This document shows, piece by piece, positions 1 through 9,209 of a DNA stretch of 64,000 bases. The stretch covers positions 434,001 to 498,000 of the forward strand of contig OZ254174.1 of the NCBI GenBank assembly GCA_965268555.1, written 5' to 3'. The position numbers and the translations under genes are program-made. The DNA comes from AAA044-D11 sp965268555 (GTDB lineage Bacteria; Actinomycetota; Actinomycetes; Nanopelagicales; Nanopelagicaceae). Numbering within the stretch: the stretch's first letter is position 1; the number at the start of each line of letters is the position of its first letter. Under the pieces are notes generated by a model. It saw only the letters and a list, made by a program, of their open reading frames with translations, ran no database searches and was not told the origin of the DNA.

Positions 1-376
1 CCGTCGCATCGAAACACTAAAAGATGGCAACGATGCGGTCGGAAACCGTACTCGCGTAAAGGTTGTTAAGAACAAGATGGCTCCACCATTTAAGCAAGCA
101 GAGTTCGACATCATCTACGGTGTTGGAATCTCACGCGAAGGTTCACTTATCGACCTCGGCGTTGAAGTTGGCATCGTAAAGAAGGCCGGCGCTTGGTATA
201 CCTACGAAGCCGATCAACTCGGTCAAGGTAAAGAGAATGCTCGCGCTTTCTTGATCGATAATCCTGACCTAGCAAATGACATTGAAGCCAAGATTCGCGA
301 ACACTATGTTCCAATCGTTGTCGATGCTGAACTCGTAGCCGCAATTGATGAAGCAACCGCTGAGGTTGATTTCTAA
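1..376 (+). CDS. recA: Recombinase RecA, C-terminal part (5' end outside window)
   Basis: The reading frame is open from base 2, upstream of the first Met codon at 77, so this is the 3' part of a longer gene. The encoded segment contains RVKVVKNKMAPPF, FKQAEFDIIYG and the AGAWYTYEADQLGQGKENAR stretch, which are typical of the end of the RecA core and the start of its C-terminal domain. RecA forms the ATP-dependent DNA strand-exchange filament and the SOS co-protease. The start, promoter and any SOS box lie upstream of the window. recX follows after three bases, the usual actinobacterial pairing. Confidence 0.97.
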   Translation, partial: RRIETLKDGNDAVGNRTRVKVVKNKMAPPFKQAEFDIIYGVGISREGSLIDLGVEVGIVKKAGAWYTYEADQLGQGKENARAFLIDNPDLANDIEAKIREHYVPIVVDAELVAAIDEATAEVDF

Positions 377-379
377 AAA

Positions 380-874
380 TTGAGTAATAGTAAAGAGATT
401 GAAGCTGATCCCTACTCTTTCGCACTGACCACGGCGCACTATGCCTTGGCACCACGCGCAAAGAGTAGGGCTGAGCTACATGCCCACTTAAAGAAGCGTG
501 GCGTAGAAGATGAGATTGCTGCTGCAGTATTAGATGAATTAGAACTCCAGGGGTTATTAAACGATCTGGAGTTCGCTCAAATTTGGAGCGAATCTCGCCA
601 GCGCCAGAAGAAATTATCCAAACGCTCAATAGCTCAAGAGCTAAAGTTCAAAGGCGTTTCGCAGGACATCATCGATGAAACTATCGAGAACATTGATGAT
701 GAGGATGAATACAAGATGGCCTTCACCTTGGCAGAACGTAAATTTCGCTCCTGTTCGCACCTTGATCACGATGTTATTTATCGCAGAGTCCATGGATTGC
801 TCTCTCGAAAGGGATTTAGCCATTCGATATCTGGTCGCATCATGCGAGAATTGCTGGGAGGCAACAACTCCTAA
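380..874 (+). CDS. recX: Regulatory protein RecX
   Basis: A 164-residue all-helical protein of the RecX family, which binds the RecA filament and modulates its activity. The recognisable pattern runs from about residue 10 (YSFALTTAHYALAPRAKSR), through the helix ending in LELQGLLND at about residue 60, to the RSIAQELKFKGV segment near residue 80. Length fits the family. It starts at TTG 380, three bases after the recA stop, so translational coupling with recA is likely. Position directly after recA and before miaB is the standard actinobacterial arrangement. Confidence 0.93.
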   Translation: MSNSKEIEADPYSFALTTAHYALAPRAKSRAELHAHLKKRGVEDEIAAAVLDELELQGLLNDLEFAQIWSESRQRQKKLSKRSIAQELKFKGVSQDIIDETIENIDDEDEYKMAFTLAERKFRSCSHLDHDVIYRRVHGLLSRKGFSHSISGRIMRELLGGNNS

Positions 875-888
875 CTAAGATTGGCGTT

Positions 889-2352
889 ATGGATAGCCAA
901 CTTAAAGCCCGATCATTTGTAGTCGAAACCTATGGTTGTCAGATGAATGCGCATGACACTGAACGTATTTCAGGCTTATTGCTCGACGCAGGATATGTGC
1001 AGGCCCTTGAAGGCAGCGATCCAGATTTAGTTGTATTCAATACCTGCGCAGTACGCGAAAATGCCGATAACAAACTCTATGGAAATCTATCTTTCCTAGC
1101 ACCGCGCAAAAAGAGTGATCCTAATTTTCAAATCGCAGTTGGCGGTTGCATGGCACAAAAGGATCAGGATTCGATAATTAAGCGGGCGCCATATGTTGAT
1201 GTGGTCTTTGGAACTCATAACATCGGCTCACTTCCAACGCTTCTAGAACGTGCACGAATCGAAGAAGAGTCACAAGTCGAAATTAAAGAGTCGCTTGAAC
1301 ATTTCCCATCAACTCTTCCAGCCAGGCGGCACTCCGCATTTAGCGCATGGGTTTCGGTTTCAGTTGGCTGCAACAACACCTGCACTTTTTGCATCGTTCC
1401 CTCGCTGCGCGGTATCGAGAAAGATCGAACCGAAGCCGACATCTTGAATGAGGTTAAAGCAGTAGTGGATCAAGGAGTTATTGAAGTTACCTTGCTTGGT
1501 CAAAATGTAAATGCCTATGGCGTTGATTTTGGCGACCGAGGTGCCTTCGCAAAACTATTGCGTAAGTGCGGTGAGATACCTGGTTTAGAGCGAGTTCGTT
1601 TCATGTCACCTCACCCAAGAGATTTCACGGATGATGTAATTGCCGCAATGGCAGAAACTCCAAATGTGATGCCGCACCTACATATGCCGCTGCAGTCTGG
1701 GTCAGATCGAATACTTCAGGCCATGCGCCGCTCATATCGCAGTGATAGGTATTTAGGAATCATCGAGAAAGTTCGAACTGCTATTCCGAATTCCACAATA
1801 ACGACCGACATTATTGTTGGATTCCCGGGGGAGAGCGATAGCGATTTCGCAGCAACCATGGATCTCGTAAAAGAAGCCAAATTCTTAGCGGCATATACCT
1901 TCCAATATTCCAAGCGCCCCGGAACTCCTGCGGCATCAATGCCGGATCAAATAAGCGACGCGCTTATGAAAGAGCGCTATGACGCCTTACATATCTTGCA
2001 GCAAGAGATGTCCCAAATTGTGAATCAAGAAGTAGTTGGCACATCACAAGAAATTTTGGTTGCAGATTACGAAGGCCGACGCGATGGTGGCAAAGCTCGA
2101 ATGACCGGCCGAACGAAAGATTTTAGACTCGCACACTTTGCAGTTGATGAAAAGAATCAACCAAGGCCCGGTGATGCGGTGATCTCCAAAATTACTAAGG
2201 CTTCACCAAACTTTGTTTTGGCGGAAGATGCACCCATTTCAATTCGCAAAACTCGCGGCGGAGATGCGACAGAAGCTCGGAGCAAAGAGAGCGGCGGAAG
2301 CGCAATCATGGTGGGAATGCCAACGCTTTCGCAGTTGAAGGCGCGCTCTTAA
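889..2352 (+). CDS. miaB: tRNA-2-methylthio-N6-dimethylallyladenosine synthase MiaB
   Basis: A 487-residue methylthiotransferase that adds the 2-methylthio group to i6A37 of tRNAs reading UNN codons. The N-terminal domain has three cluster cysteines at C17 (YGCQMN), C53 (NTCAVRE) and C87 (GGCMAQ). The radical-SAM motif CNNTCTFC is at 161-168 with all three cysteines, and a TRAM-like region lies near residues 385-445. It is followed four bases later by miaA, whose product makes the substrate modification, so the two steps are encoded together. The last 40 residues form a polar tail beyond the TRAM domain. Confidence 0.97.
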   Translation: MDSQLKARSFVVETYGCQMNAHDTERISGLLLDAGYVQALEGSDPDLVVFNTCAVRENADNKLYGNLSFLAPRKKSDPNFQIAVGGCMAQKDQDSIIKRAPYVDVVFGTHNIGSLPTLLERARIEEESQVEIKESLEHFPSTLPARRHSAFSAWVSVSVGCNNTCTFCIVPSLRGIEKDRTEADILNEVKAVVDQGVIEVTLLGQNVNAYGVDFGDRGAFAKLLRKCGEIPGLERVRFMSPHPRDFTDDVIAAMAETPNVMPHLHMPLQSGSDRILQAMRRSYRSDRYLGIIEKVRTAIPNSTITTDIIVGFPGESDSDFAATMDLVKEAKFLAAYTFQYSKRPGTPAASMPDQISDALMKERYDALHILQQEMSQIVNQEVVGTSQEILVADYEGRRDGGKARMTGRTKDFRLAHFAVDEKNQPRPGDAVISKITKASPNFVLAEDAPISIRKTRGGDATEARSKESGGSAIMVGMPTLSQLKARS

Positions 2353-2355
2353 GTT

Positions 2356-3270
2356 ATGGGTAAGTTGATAATTATTACCGGGGCTACAGCTACGGGGAAA
2401 AGTGATTTAGCAGTTGCAGTTGCATCAGAATTGAAAGCCGAAATCATTAGCGCAGATTCGATGCAACTATACAAAGGTATGGATATCGGAACCGCAAAGT
2501 TAACGATGGAAGAGCGCAATGGGATTGTGCATCACATGTTAGATGTTGTCGATGTTAAAGAAGATGTAAGCGTTTCTTGGTATCAAGAGTTTGCCCGAGC
2601 GAAGATTGACGAATTACGAAATCAGGGCAAGAACGTAGTAGTGGTTGGTGGAACTGGACTTTATATAAAAGCGATCCTCGATGATTTGAATTTCCCAGAG
2701 ACCGACCCCGAAGTACGAGCAAAGTTAAACCTGGAGGCTAAAAAAATTGGCGGCGATGCCATGCACGAAAGACTTTCAAAGCTCGATCCTGCTGCTGGTT
2801 TAGCAATTCCAAAAGAGAATGTGCGCCGCGTTGTCCGCGCCCTTGAAGTTATTGAAATTACCGGCAAACCATTCACTGCAGTGCTTCCAAGAATTGACTC
2901 GTCGAAGTATCCAGATGCAATGCAATTTGGCTTAGCCATGAATCGCGAAACCCTCGATGCCAGAATCGATAGTCGCGTTGCAAAGATGTGGGATTTAGGT
3001 TTTGTCGATGAAGTAGAAGGACTCATAAACGAAGGGTTGCTCGAAGGCAGAACTGCACAAGCCGCTATTGGATATGCCCAGATCGTGCGGATGAAGCATG
3101 GGGAATACGGCGAAGAGTTTGCGCGCGAAGAGACTGCTCGTGCAACTCGCCAATATGCCCGACGACAGGAAACCTGGTTTAGCAAAGATCTGCGAATTAC
3201 CTGGCTTAGTGCGAAATCGAATCTTCTAGAGCGCACGGATACGGTCTTACAGGCTATTCTCAAATCATGA
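2356..3270 (+). CDS. miaA: tRNA dimethylallyltransferase MiaA
   Basis: A 304-residue enzyme that transfers the dimethylallyl group from DMAPP to A37 of tRNA. The P-loop GATATGKS is at residues 9-16, followed by ISADSMQLYKGMDIGTAK (about 36-53) and GGTGLYI (about 99-105), all hallmark MiaA motifs. Full length for the family. The stop overlaps the dapF start by four bases (ATGA), indicating an operon from recA/recX through hflX. Confidence 0.97.
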   Translation: MGKLIIITGATATGKSDLAVAVASELKAEIISADSMQLYKGMDIGTAKLTMEERNGIVHHMLDVVDVKEDVSVSWYQEFARAKIDELRNQGKNVVVVGGTGLYIKAILDDLNFPETDPEVRAKLNLEAKKIGGDAMHERLSKLDPAAGLAIPKENVRRVVRALEVIEITGKPFTAVLPRIDSSKYPDAMQFGLAMNRETLDARIDSRVAKMWDLGFVDEVEGLINEGLLEGRTAQAAIGYAQIVRMKHGEYGEEFAREETARATRQYARRQETWFSKDLRITWLSAKSNLLERTDTVLQAILKS

Positions 3271-4058
3271 TTGGAATCTATGGCCACGGCACTCAGAATG
3301 ACTTTGTTCTGATATTTGATCCGGAAAATAAGGTCAACATAAGCGCTGATCAAGTTCGTGCAATTTGTGATCGGAAATCCGGAATTGGCTCTGATGGTTT
3401 TATTCGAATTGGCAAAGAGAATGAGAAATGGTTCATGGATTATCGCAATAGCGATGGTTCAATTGCTGAAATGTGTGGCAATGGAATTCGAGTAATGGCA
3501 AAGTATTTAATTGAACGAGGCCATCAGAGGGCAGGAATTTTTCCAATTAATACGCGTGATGGCGCAAAATTCCTATCCGTCCCCGAGGCCGGGGACATAA
3601 CTGTAAACATGGGTCAGATCCGTGAAGTCTTTGGCGAGATAACAGCGACAACTAATGGTCAAACTTGGAGCGGTTACAACATTGATATGGGCAATCCGCA
3701 TGCAGTTGTCTTTGTGGACAGTATTTCGCAAGTGGGGGATTTGCTTCAGCCACCAATAGTTGAACCCGCAGATGAATATCCAGATGGCGTTAATGTTGAA
3801 TTTGTTGAGTTCTTAGAAAATGGCGAGCTAAAGATGCGAGTTCACGAACGCGGGGTTGGCGAAACAAAATCTTGTGGAACTGGAACATGCGCCGTTGCCT
3901 TAGCTGCGACACTCAAAAAAGGAAAACGGCTGCCGGCAAGTTGGATAATTAATCCTCCTGGCGGGCGCCTGAGCGTAGAAATTGATGCGCATAACAATGC
4001 AATTCTTACTGGACCTGCCGTTTTAATCGGAGATCATGATTTGAGCAAATATTTGTGA
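3267..4058 (+). CDS. dapF: Diaminopimelate epimerase DapF
   Basis: A 263-residue PLP-independent epimerase converting LL- to meso-diaminopimelate for lysine and peptidoglycan synthesis. Both catalytic cysteines are visible: C70 in EMCGNGIR and C203 in SCGTGTC. The GNPHAVVFV segment lies at about 142-150. Four-base overlaps with miaA upstream and hflX downstream point to translational coupling. Confidence 0.97.
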   Translation: MIGIYGHGTQNDFVLIFDPENKVNISADQVRAICDRKSGIGSDGFIRIGKENEKWFMDYRNSDGSIAEMCGNGIRVMAKYLIERGHQRAGIFPINTRDGAKFLSVPEAGDITVNMGQIREVFGEITATTNGQTWSGYNIDMGNPHAVVFVDSISQVGDLLQPPIVEPADEYPDGVNVEFVEFLENGELKMRVHERGVGETKSCGTGTCAVALAATLKKGKRLPASWIINPPGGRLSVEIDAHNNAILTGPAVLIGDHDLSKYL

Positions 4059-5488
4059 GTAACGAGAAGTTAAACATCGATGATTTGCTCGCTGAATCAG
4101 CAAGAGTTGCTGCCGAATTCGATGCCGCCGAAACCAAAGTAGAGGATTGGGAAAGTAACCAAGCAGATCTCCAAGATCGACAAGCACTTCGCAGAGTTGC
4201 CGGACTTTCAACTGAACTCGAAGATATTTCGGATGCCGAGTATCGCCAACTTAGATTAGAGAAGGTTGTACTGGTTGGAGTTTGGACTGAAGGCAGTGCG
4301 CAAGATGCCGAAAACTCATTAAAGGAATTGGCTGCTTTAGCAGAGACCGCGGGTTCAGAAGTTATGGATGGTTTAATCCAACGTCGCGATAAGGCCGACC
4401 CCGCAACATATATTGGCTCTGGAAAAGTTATGGAATTGCGTCAAGCAGTTGTAAACACTGGCGCAGATACTGTTGTATGCGATGGTGAGCTTTCACCAGC
4501 TCAACTTAGAAACTTAGAAGGAAAAGCAAAGGTAAAGGTTATTGATCGAACTGCTGTGATATTAGATATTTTTGCACAGCACGCAAAGAGTCGTGAAGGT
4601 AAAGCACAAGTTGAATTAGCACAGATGACATACCTACTCCCAAGACTTCGTGGTTGGGGTGATTCGCTTTCACGTCAGGCCGGTGGCATTGGTGGCCGCG
4701 GCCCAGGTGAAACGAAGATTGAAACAGATCGCCGCCGAATCAATGACAAGATGGCGAAGTTACGTCGTGAAATTAAAGAGATGAAAACAGCGCGCGATAC
4801 TAAGAGACAAGAGCGCCGCCGCAACAACATTCCATCAGTAGCCATCGCCGGTTATACAAATGCTGGAAAGTCTTCACTAATGAATCGTTTAACCAATGCC
4901 GGCGTTCTAGTTGAGAATGCGCTCTTTGCAACACTTGATCCGACAGTTCGAAAAAGCACTTCATCAGATGGCCGGATTTATACCCTCTCCGACACTGTGG
5001 GTTTTGTGCGCCACTTACCGCATCAGTTAATTGAAGCTTTTAAGTCAACGCTAGAAGAGGTGTCTGGCGCAGATTTAATTGTTCATGTTGTTGATGGTTC
5101 ACATCCAGACCCGCAGGAGCAATTGCGGGCTGTGCGAGAAGTTATAAGAGAAATTGGCGGTGGTGAAATTCCAGAAATCATCGCAATAAACAAGGCGGAT
5201 ATCGCGCCACCAGAGAAGATTATGCAATTGCTACGCGAAGAGGCGAATAGTTTTGCATTTTCCGCTCGAACTGGTTTTGGAATTGAAACTCTGGTCGCAG
5301 CAATTGAATCTTCACTTCCTAGACCAAGAGTTGAAGTAAAGGCAGTTATTCCCTTTAGTCGTGGTGATTTAGTTTCTGCTATTCATGAACGTGGTGAAAT
5401 TTTCACCGAGGATTATCTGCCAGAAGGCACTTCAATACATGCGTTAGTAGATGGCGCCCTAGCTAAGGTAATTGAGAATCTCAAATGA
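4055..5488 (+). CDS. hflX: Ribosome-associated GTPase HflX
   Basis: A 477-residue HflX-type GTPase, a family that splits stalled ribosomes and acts in stress and recycling. The glycine-rich HflX signature GGIGGRGPGETKIE starts near residue 210. G1 is GYTNAGKS (266-273), G3 is DTVG (313-316) and G4 is NKAD (379-382). The GTG start at 4055 overlaps the dapF stop. An acidic N-terminal stretch of about 60 residues precedes the conserved domain. The stop overlaps the next start by four bases. Confidence 0.96.
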   Translation: MSNEKLNIDDLLAESARVAAEFDAAETKVEDWESNQADLQDRQALRRVAGLSTELEDISDAEYRQLRLEKVVLVGVWTEGSAQDAENSLKELAALAETAGSEVMDGLIQRRDKADPATYIGSGKVMELRQAVVNTGADTVVCDGELSPAQLRNLEGKAKVKVIDRTAVILDIFAQHAKSREGKAQVELAQMTYLLPRLRGWGDSLSRQAGGIGGRGPGETKIETDRRRINDKMAKLRREIKEMKTARDTKRQERRRNNIPSVAIAGYTNAGKSSLMNRLTNAGVLVENALFATLDPTVRKSTSSDGRIYTLSDTVGFVRHLPHQLIEAFKSTLEEVSGADLIVHVVDGSHPDPQEQLRAVREVIREIGGGEIPEIIAINKADIAPPEKIMQLLREEANSFAFSARTGFGIETLVAAIESSLPRPRVEVKAVIPFSRGDLVSAIHERGEIFTEDYLPEGTSIHALVDGALAKVIENLK

Positions 5489-6078
5489 GCGATCTAGTTG
5501 TTGCTTCGATAAAGCGGGGAGAAGTAGTAATCCTTCCGCTCGAACATAGCTATGTTTATGCCTGCGATGCCTTTAGCCTTTCAGCTGTAAATCGGTTACA
5601 TCAGTTACGAAATGATCAACCGGGAATTGCAGCTCAAGTCTTGGTTGCAAGCGCGCAAACTCTCGATGGTCTGGCACAAGGATTAACCCCGGATGTGAAA
5701 TCACTGACGAAATCCTTCTGGCCGGGCCTACTAACGCTTTTAGTGCAACCAAACCAATCACTAAGTTGGGATTTGGGTGATGGTGGAAATTTAAAGAACT
5801 TTGCAGTCAGGTCACCAAGTCAAAAAGAAACTCTTGAAGTGATCTCACAAACTGGACCGCTAGCAATTGCAATCGCCGGCTTGGCTGGCACACCTTGGGT
5901 TTCAAAAATTTCTAATGTTCATGACCTCGCGGCAATCGATGTCGGCGAGATAAAGCCCGGCCCACTCTCCACAGTCGTGGCCCTTGAAAGCGGAAATTTG
6001 GCGTTAAATCGTGTTGGCGCGCTCACACTTGAGGATTTAAGGAAAGTCGTTTCGGCAATCCAACTTCCAAACGAATAA
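5485..6078 (+). CDS. Sua5/YrdC/YciO-like protein with altered catalytic motifs
   Basis: A 197-residue protein with the YrdC/Sua5 fold pattern: an N-terminal GEVVILPLE strand where the family has a PT-T-YGL motif, then SFWPGLLTLLV, close to the family FWPGPLT. It sits where actinobacteria commonly keep sua5, upstream of glyA and the wecA/rfe gene. However the KxR motif expected near residue 50 is QLRN, and the SAN-x-SG loop is replaced by IAIAGLAG. It may therefore be a diverged L-threonylcarbamoyladenylate synthase (t6A biosynthesis) or a relative with another role. Family is fairly sure; activity is not. Confidence 0.7.
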   Translation: MSDLVVASIKRGEVVILPLEHSYVYACDAFSLSAVNRLHQLRNDQPGIAAQVLVASAQTLDGLAQGLTPDVKSLTKSFWPGLLTLLVQPNQSLSWDLGDGGNLKNFAVRSPSQKETLEVISQTGPLAIAIAGLAGTPWVSKISNVHDLAAIDVGEIKPGPLSTVVALESGNLALNRVGALTLEDLRKVVSAIQLPNE

Positions 6079-6087
6079 GGTTCTGCC

Positions 6088-7365
6088 ATGACTGAGAAAA
6101 CTAGCGAGGCCTTTTACGGTCCAGATTTCAATGCACTCTTAGCCCAAGATCCAGATATCGCGGCGGTACTTTTGAGTGAACTAAAGCGCCAGCAACAAAG
6201 CCTGCAATTAATCGCCAGCGAAAACTTCACCTCACCAGCAGTTCTAGCAACAATGGGCTCAACACTTTCAAATAAATATGCTGAAGGTTATCCAGGCAAG
6301 CGCTACTACGGTGGCTGCGAAGAGGTAGATAAAGTTGAAGTAATTGGCATCGAACGCGCAAAATCTTTATTCGGCGCAGAACATGCAAACCTCCAACCAC
6401 ACTCAGGTGCAAGTGCGAATGTTGCGGTGTATCAAGCATTCACAAAGCCAGGGGATAGCGTTCTTGCCATGTCACTTCCGCATGGTGGCCACTTAACTCA
6501 TGGTTCAAAAGTTAACTTCTCTGGAAAATGGTTCAACATAGTTTCCTATGGTGTTCGCAAGGAAGATGAATTAATTGATTACGATGAATTGCGCGATTCG
6601 GCGATTGCTAATAAGCCAAAGATGATCTGCGTTGGTGCAACTGCTTATCCAAGTTTGATTGACTTTGAAACAGTTCGAAAGATTTGTGATGAAGTTGGCG
6701 CAATCATGTGGGTAGATGCTGCACACTTCATTGGCCTTGTTGCAGGTAAAGCTATTCCTTCGCCAGTCCCATATGCAGATGTCGTTACATTTACAACGCA
6801 TAAAGTGCTGCGTGGGCCACGCGGTGGCATGATTCTTTCTAAGGCAGAACATGCAGCCGCAATCGATAAAGCAGTATTCCCGGGCATGCAAGGTGGCCCA
6901 ATCATGAGCGCCGTCGCTGGAAAAGCTGTGGCTCTTAAAGAGTGTGCAACTCCGGAATACCAAAGCTATGCCAAGAACGTGATTGTTAATGCAAAAGCCC
7001 TTGCTGCTGATTTGGAGAAAGAGGGAATGCGCGCAGTTTCTGGCGGAACCCAAACCCACTTAGCTCTTATCGATATTCGCGCAACTGGCGTAAATGGAAA
7101 AGTTGCTGATGAACGTTGTGGCGCCTCTGGCATTGTCCTAAACAAGAATGCGATTCCTTACGACCCAGAGACCCCAGCGGTTACAAGTGGAATTCGAGTC
7201 GGAACCGCGGCCACTACGACCCAAGGTATGGGAACTAACGAGATGGCACAGATCGCATCCCTTATCGCCCGCGCAATAAAAGACGGTGGCGATGAAAATA
7301 AGGCTGCAGCAATTCGAAGTGAAGTAAATGCTTTGACTGCAAAGTTTCCGATCTACGCAAGATAA
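6088..7365 (+). CDS. glyA: Serine hydroxymethyltransferase GlyA
   Basis: A 425-residue PLP enzyme interconverting serine and glycine with tetrahydrofolate, a major one-carbon source. The PLP lysine is K239 in TTHKVLRGPRGG. Other family motifs are LIASENFTS (41-49), NKYAEGYPGKRYYGG (62-76) and WVDAAHFIGLVAG (208-220). The usual TTTTHK is TFTTHK here, a mild change. Full length. It starts nine bases after the preceding gene and lies in the same direction as wecA and the atp genes. Confidence 0.98.
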   Translation: MTEKTSEAFYGPDFNALLAQDPDIAAVLLSELKRQQQSLQLIASENFTSPAVLATMGSTLSNKYAEGYPGKRYYGGCEEVDKVEVIGIERAKSLFGAEHANLQPHSGASANVAVYQAFTKPGDSVLAMSLPHGGHLTHGSKVNFSGKWFNIVSYGVRKEDELIDYDELRDSAIANKPKMICVGATAYPSLIDFETVRKICDEVGAIMWVDAAHFIGLVAGKAIPSPVPYADVVTFTTHKVLRGPRGGMILSKAEHAAAIDKAVFPGMQGGPIMSAVAGKAVALKECATPEYQSYAKNVIVNAKALAADLEKEGMRAVSGGTQTHLALIDIRATGVNGKVADERCGASGIVLNKNAIPYDPETPAVTSGIRVGTAATTTQGMGTNEMAQIASLIARAIKDGGDENKAAAIRSEVNALTAKFPIYAR

Positions 7366-7380
7366 GCCAGATAAAGACTC

Positions 7381-8472
7381 GTGCGCGAATATCTCTTAAC
7401 GATTGCACTTGCTGCGACTCTCTGTTACTTGATAACGCCCTTTATAAAAGATCTTGCAATGAAGGCCGGCGCATTTATAAGTGTGCGCTCTAGAGATACC
7501 CACACAGTTGTTACCCCAAGATGGGGTGGCATCGGAATGTGGATCTCAATGTCCATTTCATTCCTGGTAGTAAATCATCTGCCCTTAGTTGCAAAATCAT
7601 TTGGGCGAGAGTCGACCGGCATTTTTTTAGCCGGCACTTTCATAATGATTCTCGGCGCCTTAGATGACATGTATGACTTAGATTCAATAACAAAATTTGC
7701 CGGGCAAGCCGTTGCTGGCGGGATTTTGCTATTGCATGGTGTTCAAATTTTATGGCTGCCCATTAATGGTATTTATATCTTGCCGCCAAGTATTGGACAA
7801 CTAATAACCATCCTCTTTGTCATGGTTGTGATAAATGCAGTTAACTTTGTCGATGGTTTAGATGGCCTAGCAACCGGAATAGTTGCAATCTGTGCGATGG
7901 CATTCTTCGGCTTCTCTTACTTATTGGCAGTAGTAAATGGTTTAAATCGTGCGGGTGCACCCTCACTCTTCACTGCAGTGATTATTGGAATTTGCATCGG
8001 CTTCTTGCCACATAATTATCATCCAGCCCGAATCTTCATGGGGGATTCTGGTGCGATGTTCTTAGGGCTAATACTTTCCGCAGCTGCAATTACGCTGACC
8101 GGACAGATAGATGTAAATGCGATTACCAGTCAACGTTCGAGTTCAGCGCTACTTCCATTGCTTCTGCCGTTCACGGTACTTGCTATTCCGTTAATTGATT
8201 TAGGTATGGCAATTGTCAGACGATTGCGTGCAGGTAGATCACCATTTGCTGCTGATAAAGAACATCTCCATCACAAGCTTTTATCCATGGGATTTTCACA
8301 TCGTAGAACATCGGCCATTCTTTACTCTTGGACTGCAATGTTCGCTTTCCCAACAGTTGTTGCAGCATTTGCGCCAATTTGGGTCGCGCTGTTATTTGGT
8401 CTTGTCATTTTAGTTTTCTCACTCGCGCTATTTAAGAAGAATTGGATGAAGATAAATGTCACAGCAAAATGA
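7381..8472 (+). CDS. Undecaprenyl-phosphate N-acetylhexosamine-1-phosphate transferase (WecA/TagO/MraY superfamily)
   Basis: A 363-residue membrane protein with about ten or eleven hydrophobic segments, starting at GTG 7381. Superfamily motifs are present: DDMYDL (first aspartates), NAVNFVDGLDGLATG, FMGDSGAMFLG and the cytosolic HLHHKLLSMG His motif. Enzymes of this group transfer a sugar-1-phosphate to undecaprenyl phosphate, starting cell-wall polymer or glycan synthesis. Actinobacterial homologues upstream of atpB are usually annotated Rfe/WecA. The substrate cannot be told from sequence alone. It overlaps the next gene by 17 bases. Confidence 0.92.
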   Translation: MREYLLTIALAATLCYLITPFIKDLAMKAGAFISVRSRDTHTVVTPRWGGIGMWISMSISFLVVNHLPLVAKSFGRESTGIFLAGTFIMILGALDDMYDLDSITKFAGQAVAGGILLLHGVQILWLPINGIYILPPSIGQLITILFVMVVINAVNFVDGLDGLATGIVAICAMAFFGFSYLLAVVNGLNRAGAPSLFTAVIIGICIGFLPHNYHPARIFMGDSGAMFLGLILSAAAITLTGQIDVNAITSQRSSSALLPLLLPFTVLAIPLIDLGMAIVRRLRAGRSPFAADKEHLHHKLLSMGFSHRRTSAILYSWTAMFAFPTVVAAFAPIWVALLFGLVILVFSLALFKKNWMKINVTAK

Positions 8473-8911
8473 AACTGGGCTATGGCGAGGTGCGTTAATT
8501 CCAGCATCTGTTGTTGCAGTGTTAAGTATCGCTCTGGGGTTGTTATTCCGGGCAAGCTCTGGGTTATATGGCGCCCTGCTAGCTAGCTTCACCGTAATTC
8601 TCTATTTTTCAGTTCACCTATTTATCTCAAAGATTTCTGAGAATTTAGATCCGATGGCGACTATGGCCCTTGCGATGTTCTCGTATTTTGCAAAGGTAAT
8701 CTTGATGGGCGCACTTCTCCTTATTGTGACTAAAACAACCTCACCCGATTTGGTAGATCGCCCGACCTTTGCAGTTGCGGCCCTTTCGATTACAGCCGCT
8801 TGGTTGGCAGGGGAGATTCGCGCCTTTCTGAATTTGCGCGTTACGCTACCTTTGCCGCAAACTAAGGGCTCAAATCCGAGCTCGGCAACTGACTTAAAGT
8901 CTGGAGAATAG
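8456..8911 (+). CDS. AtpI-like membrane protein (ATP synthase protein I family)
   Basis: A 151-residue protein with four hydrophobic helices at about 11-30, 36-56, 68-90 and 100-120, and a polar C-terminal tail. The position immediately before the atp operon, and the helix pattern, match ATP synthase protein I family proteins of actinobacteria, thought to assist c-ring assembly. The sequence is too diverged for motif-level proof. Its start lies inside the wecA-like gene. Confidence 0.65.
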   Translation: MSQQNETGLWRGALIPASVVAVLSIALGLLFRASSGLYGALLASFTVILYFSVHLFISKISENLDPMATMALAMFSYFAKVILMGALLLIVTKTTSPDLVDRPTFAVAALSITAAWLAGEIRAFLNLRVTLPLPQTKGSNPSSATDLKSGE

Positions 8912-8913
8912 TT

Positions 8914-9105
8914 ATGGGTAGAGGCAATGAAGAGGGCGCAATGTGGTCAATCTTCGGTTATCTCCTATCCGGGCTGATTATTTGGGGTGGCATTGGTTGG
9001 GCCTTGGACAACTGGCTGGACAAGAATTTCTTCCTACTTGGCGGACTCCTCTTAGGAGCTGGCTCTTCGCTCTACCTGACCTGGCTTCGTTTCGGGCGTA
9101 ATTAG
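8914..9105 (+). CDS. Small AtpZ/AtpI-type membrane protein
   Basis: A 63-residue protein with two hydrophobic helices (about 11-30 and 37-56). The GWALDNWLDKNFFLLGGLLLGAG pattern is Gly-rich with an Asp between the helices, as in the AtpZ family that accompanies atp operons and is implicated in ATP synthase assembly or Mg2+/Ca2+ transport. A GGAGA ribosome site precedes ATG 8914 by a suitable distance. It follows the AtpI-like gene after two bases, so this organism carries two small ATP-synthase-associated membrane proteins. Confidence 0.7.
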   Translation: MGRGNEEGAMWSIFGYLLSGLIIWGGIGWALDNWLDKNFFLLGGLLLGAGSSLYLTWLRFGRN

Positions 9106-9209
9106 GCAATTTTCAGTTTTGGTTTTAGGCGGACTCCTAATAGTCTTGCGCCAACTTCCTTAAGACTTACCAATGGCTTCCCTACAGTTAACTAATTACA
9201 GGAGTGTTT

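Noticed and set aside
2661..3353. 230-residue open frame on the minus strand over miaA and dapF
   Set aside because: It overlaps two clear genes, is rich in Ser/Arg as antisense frames are, and has no recognisable domain.
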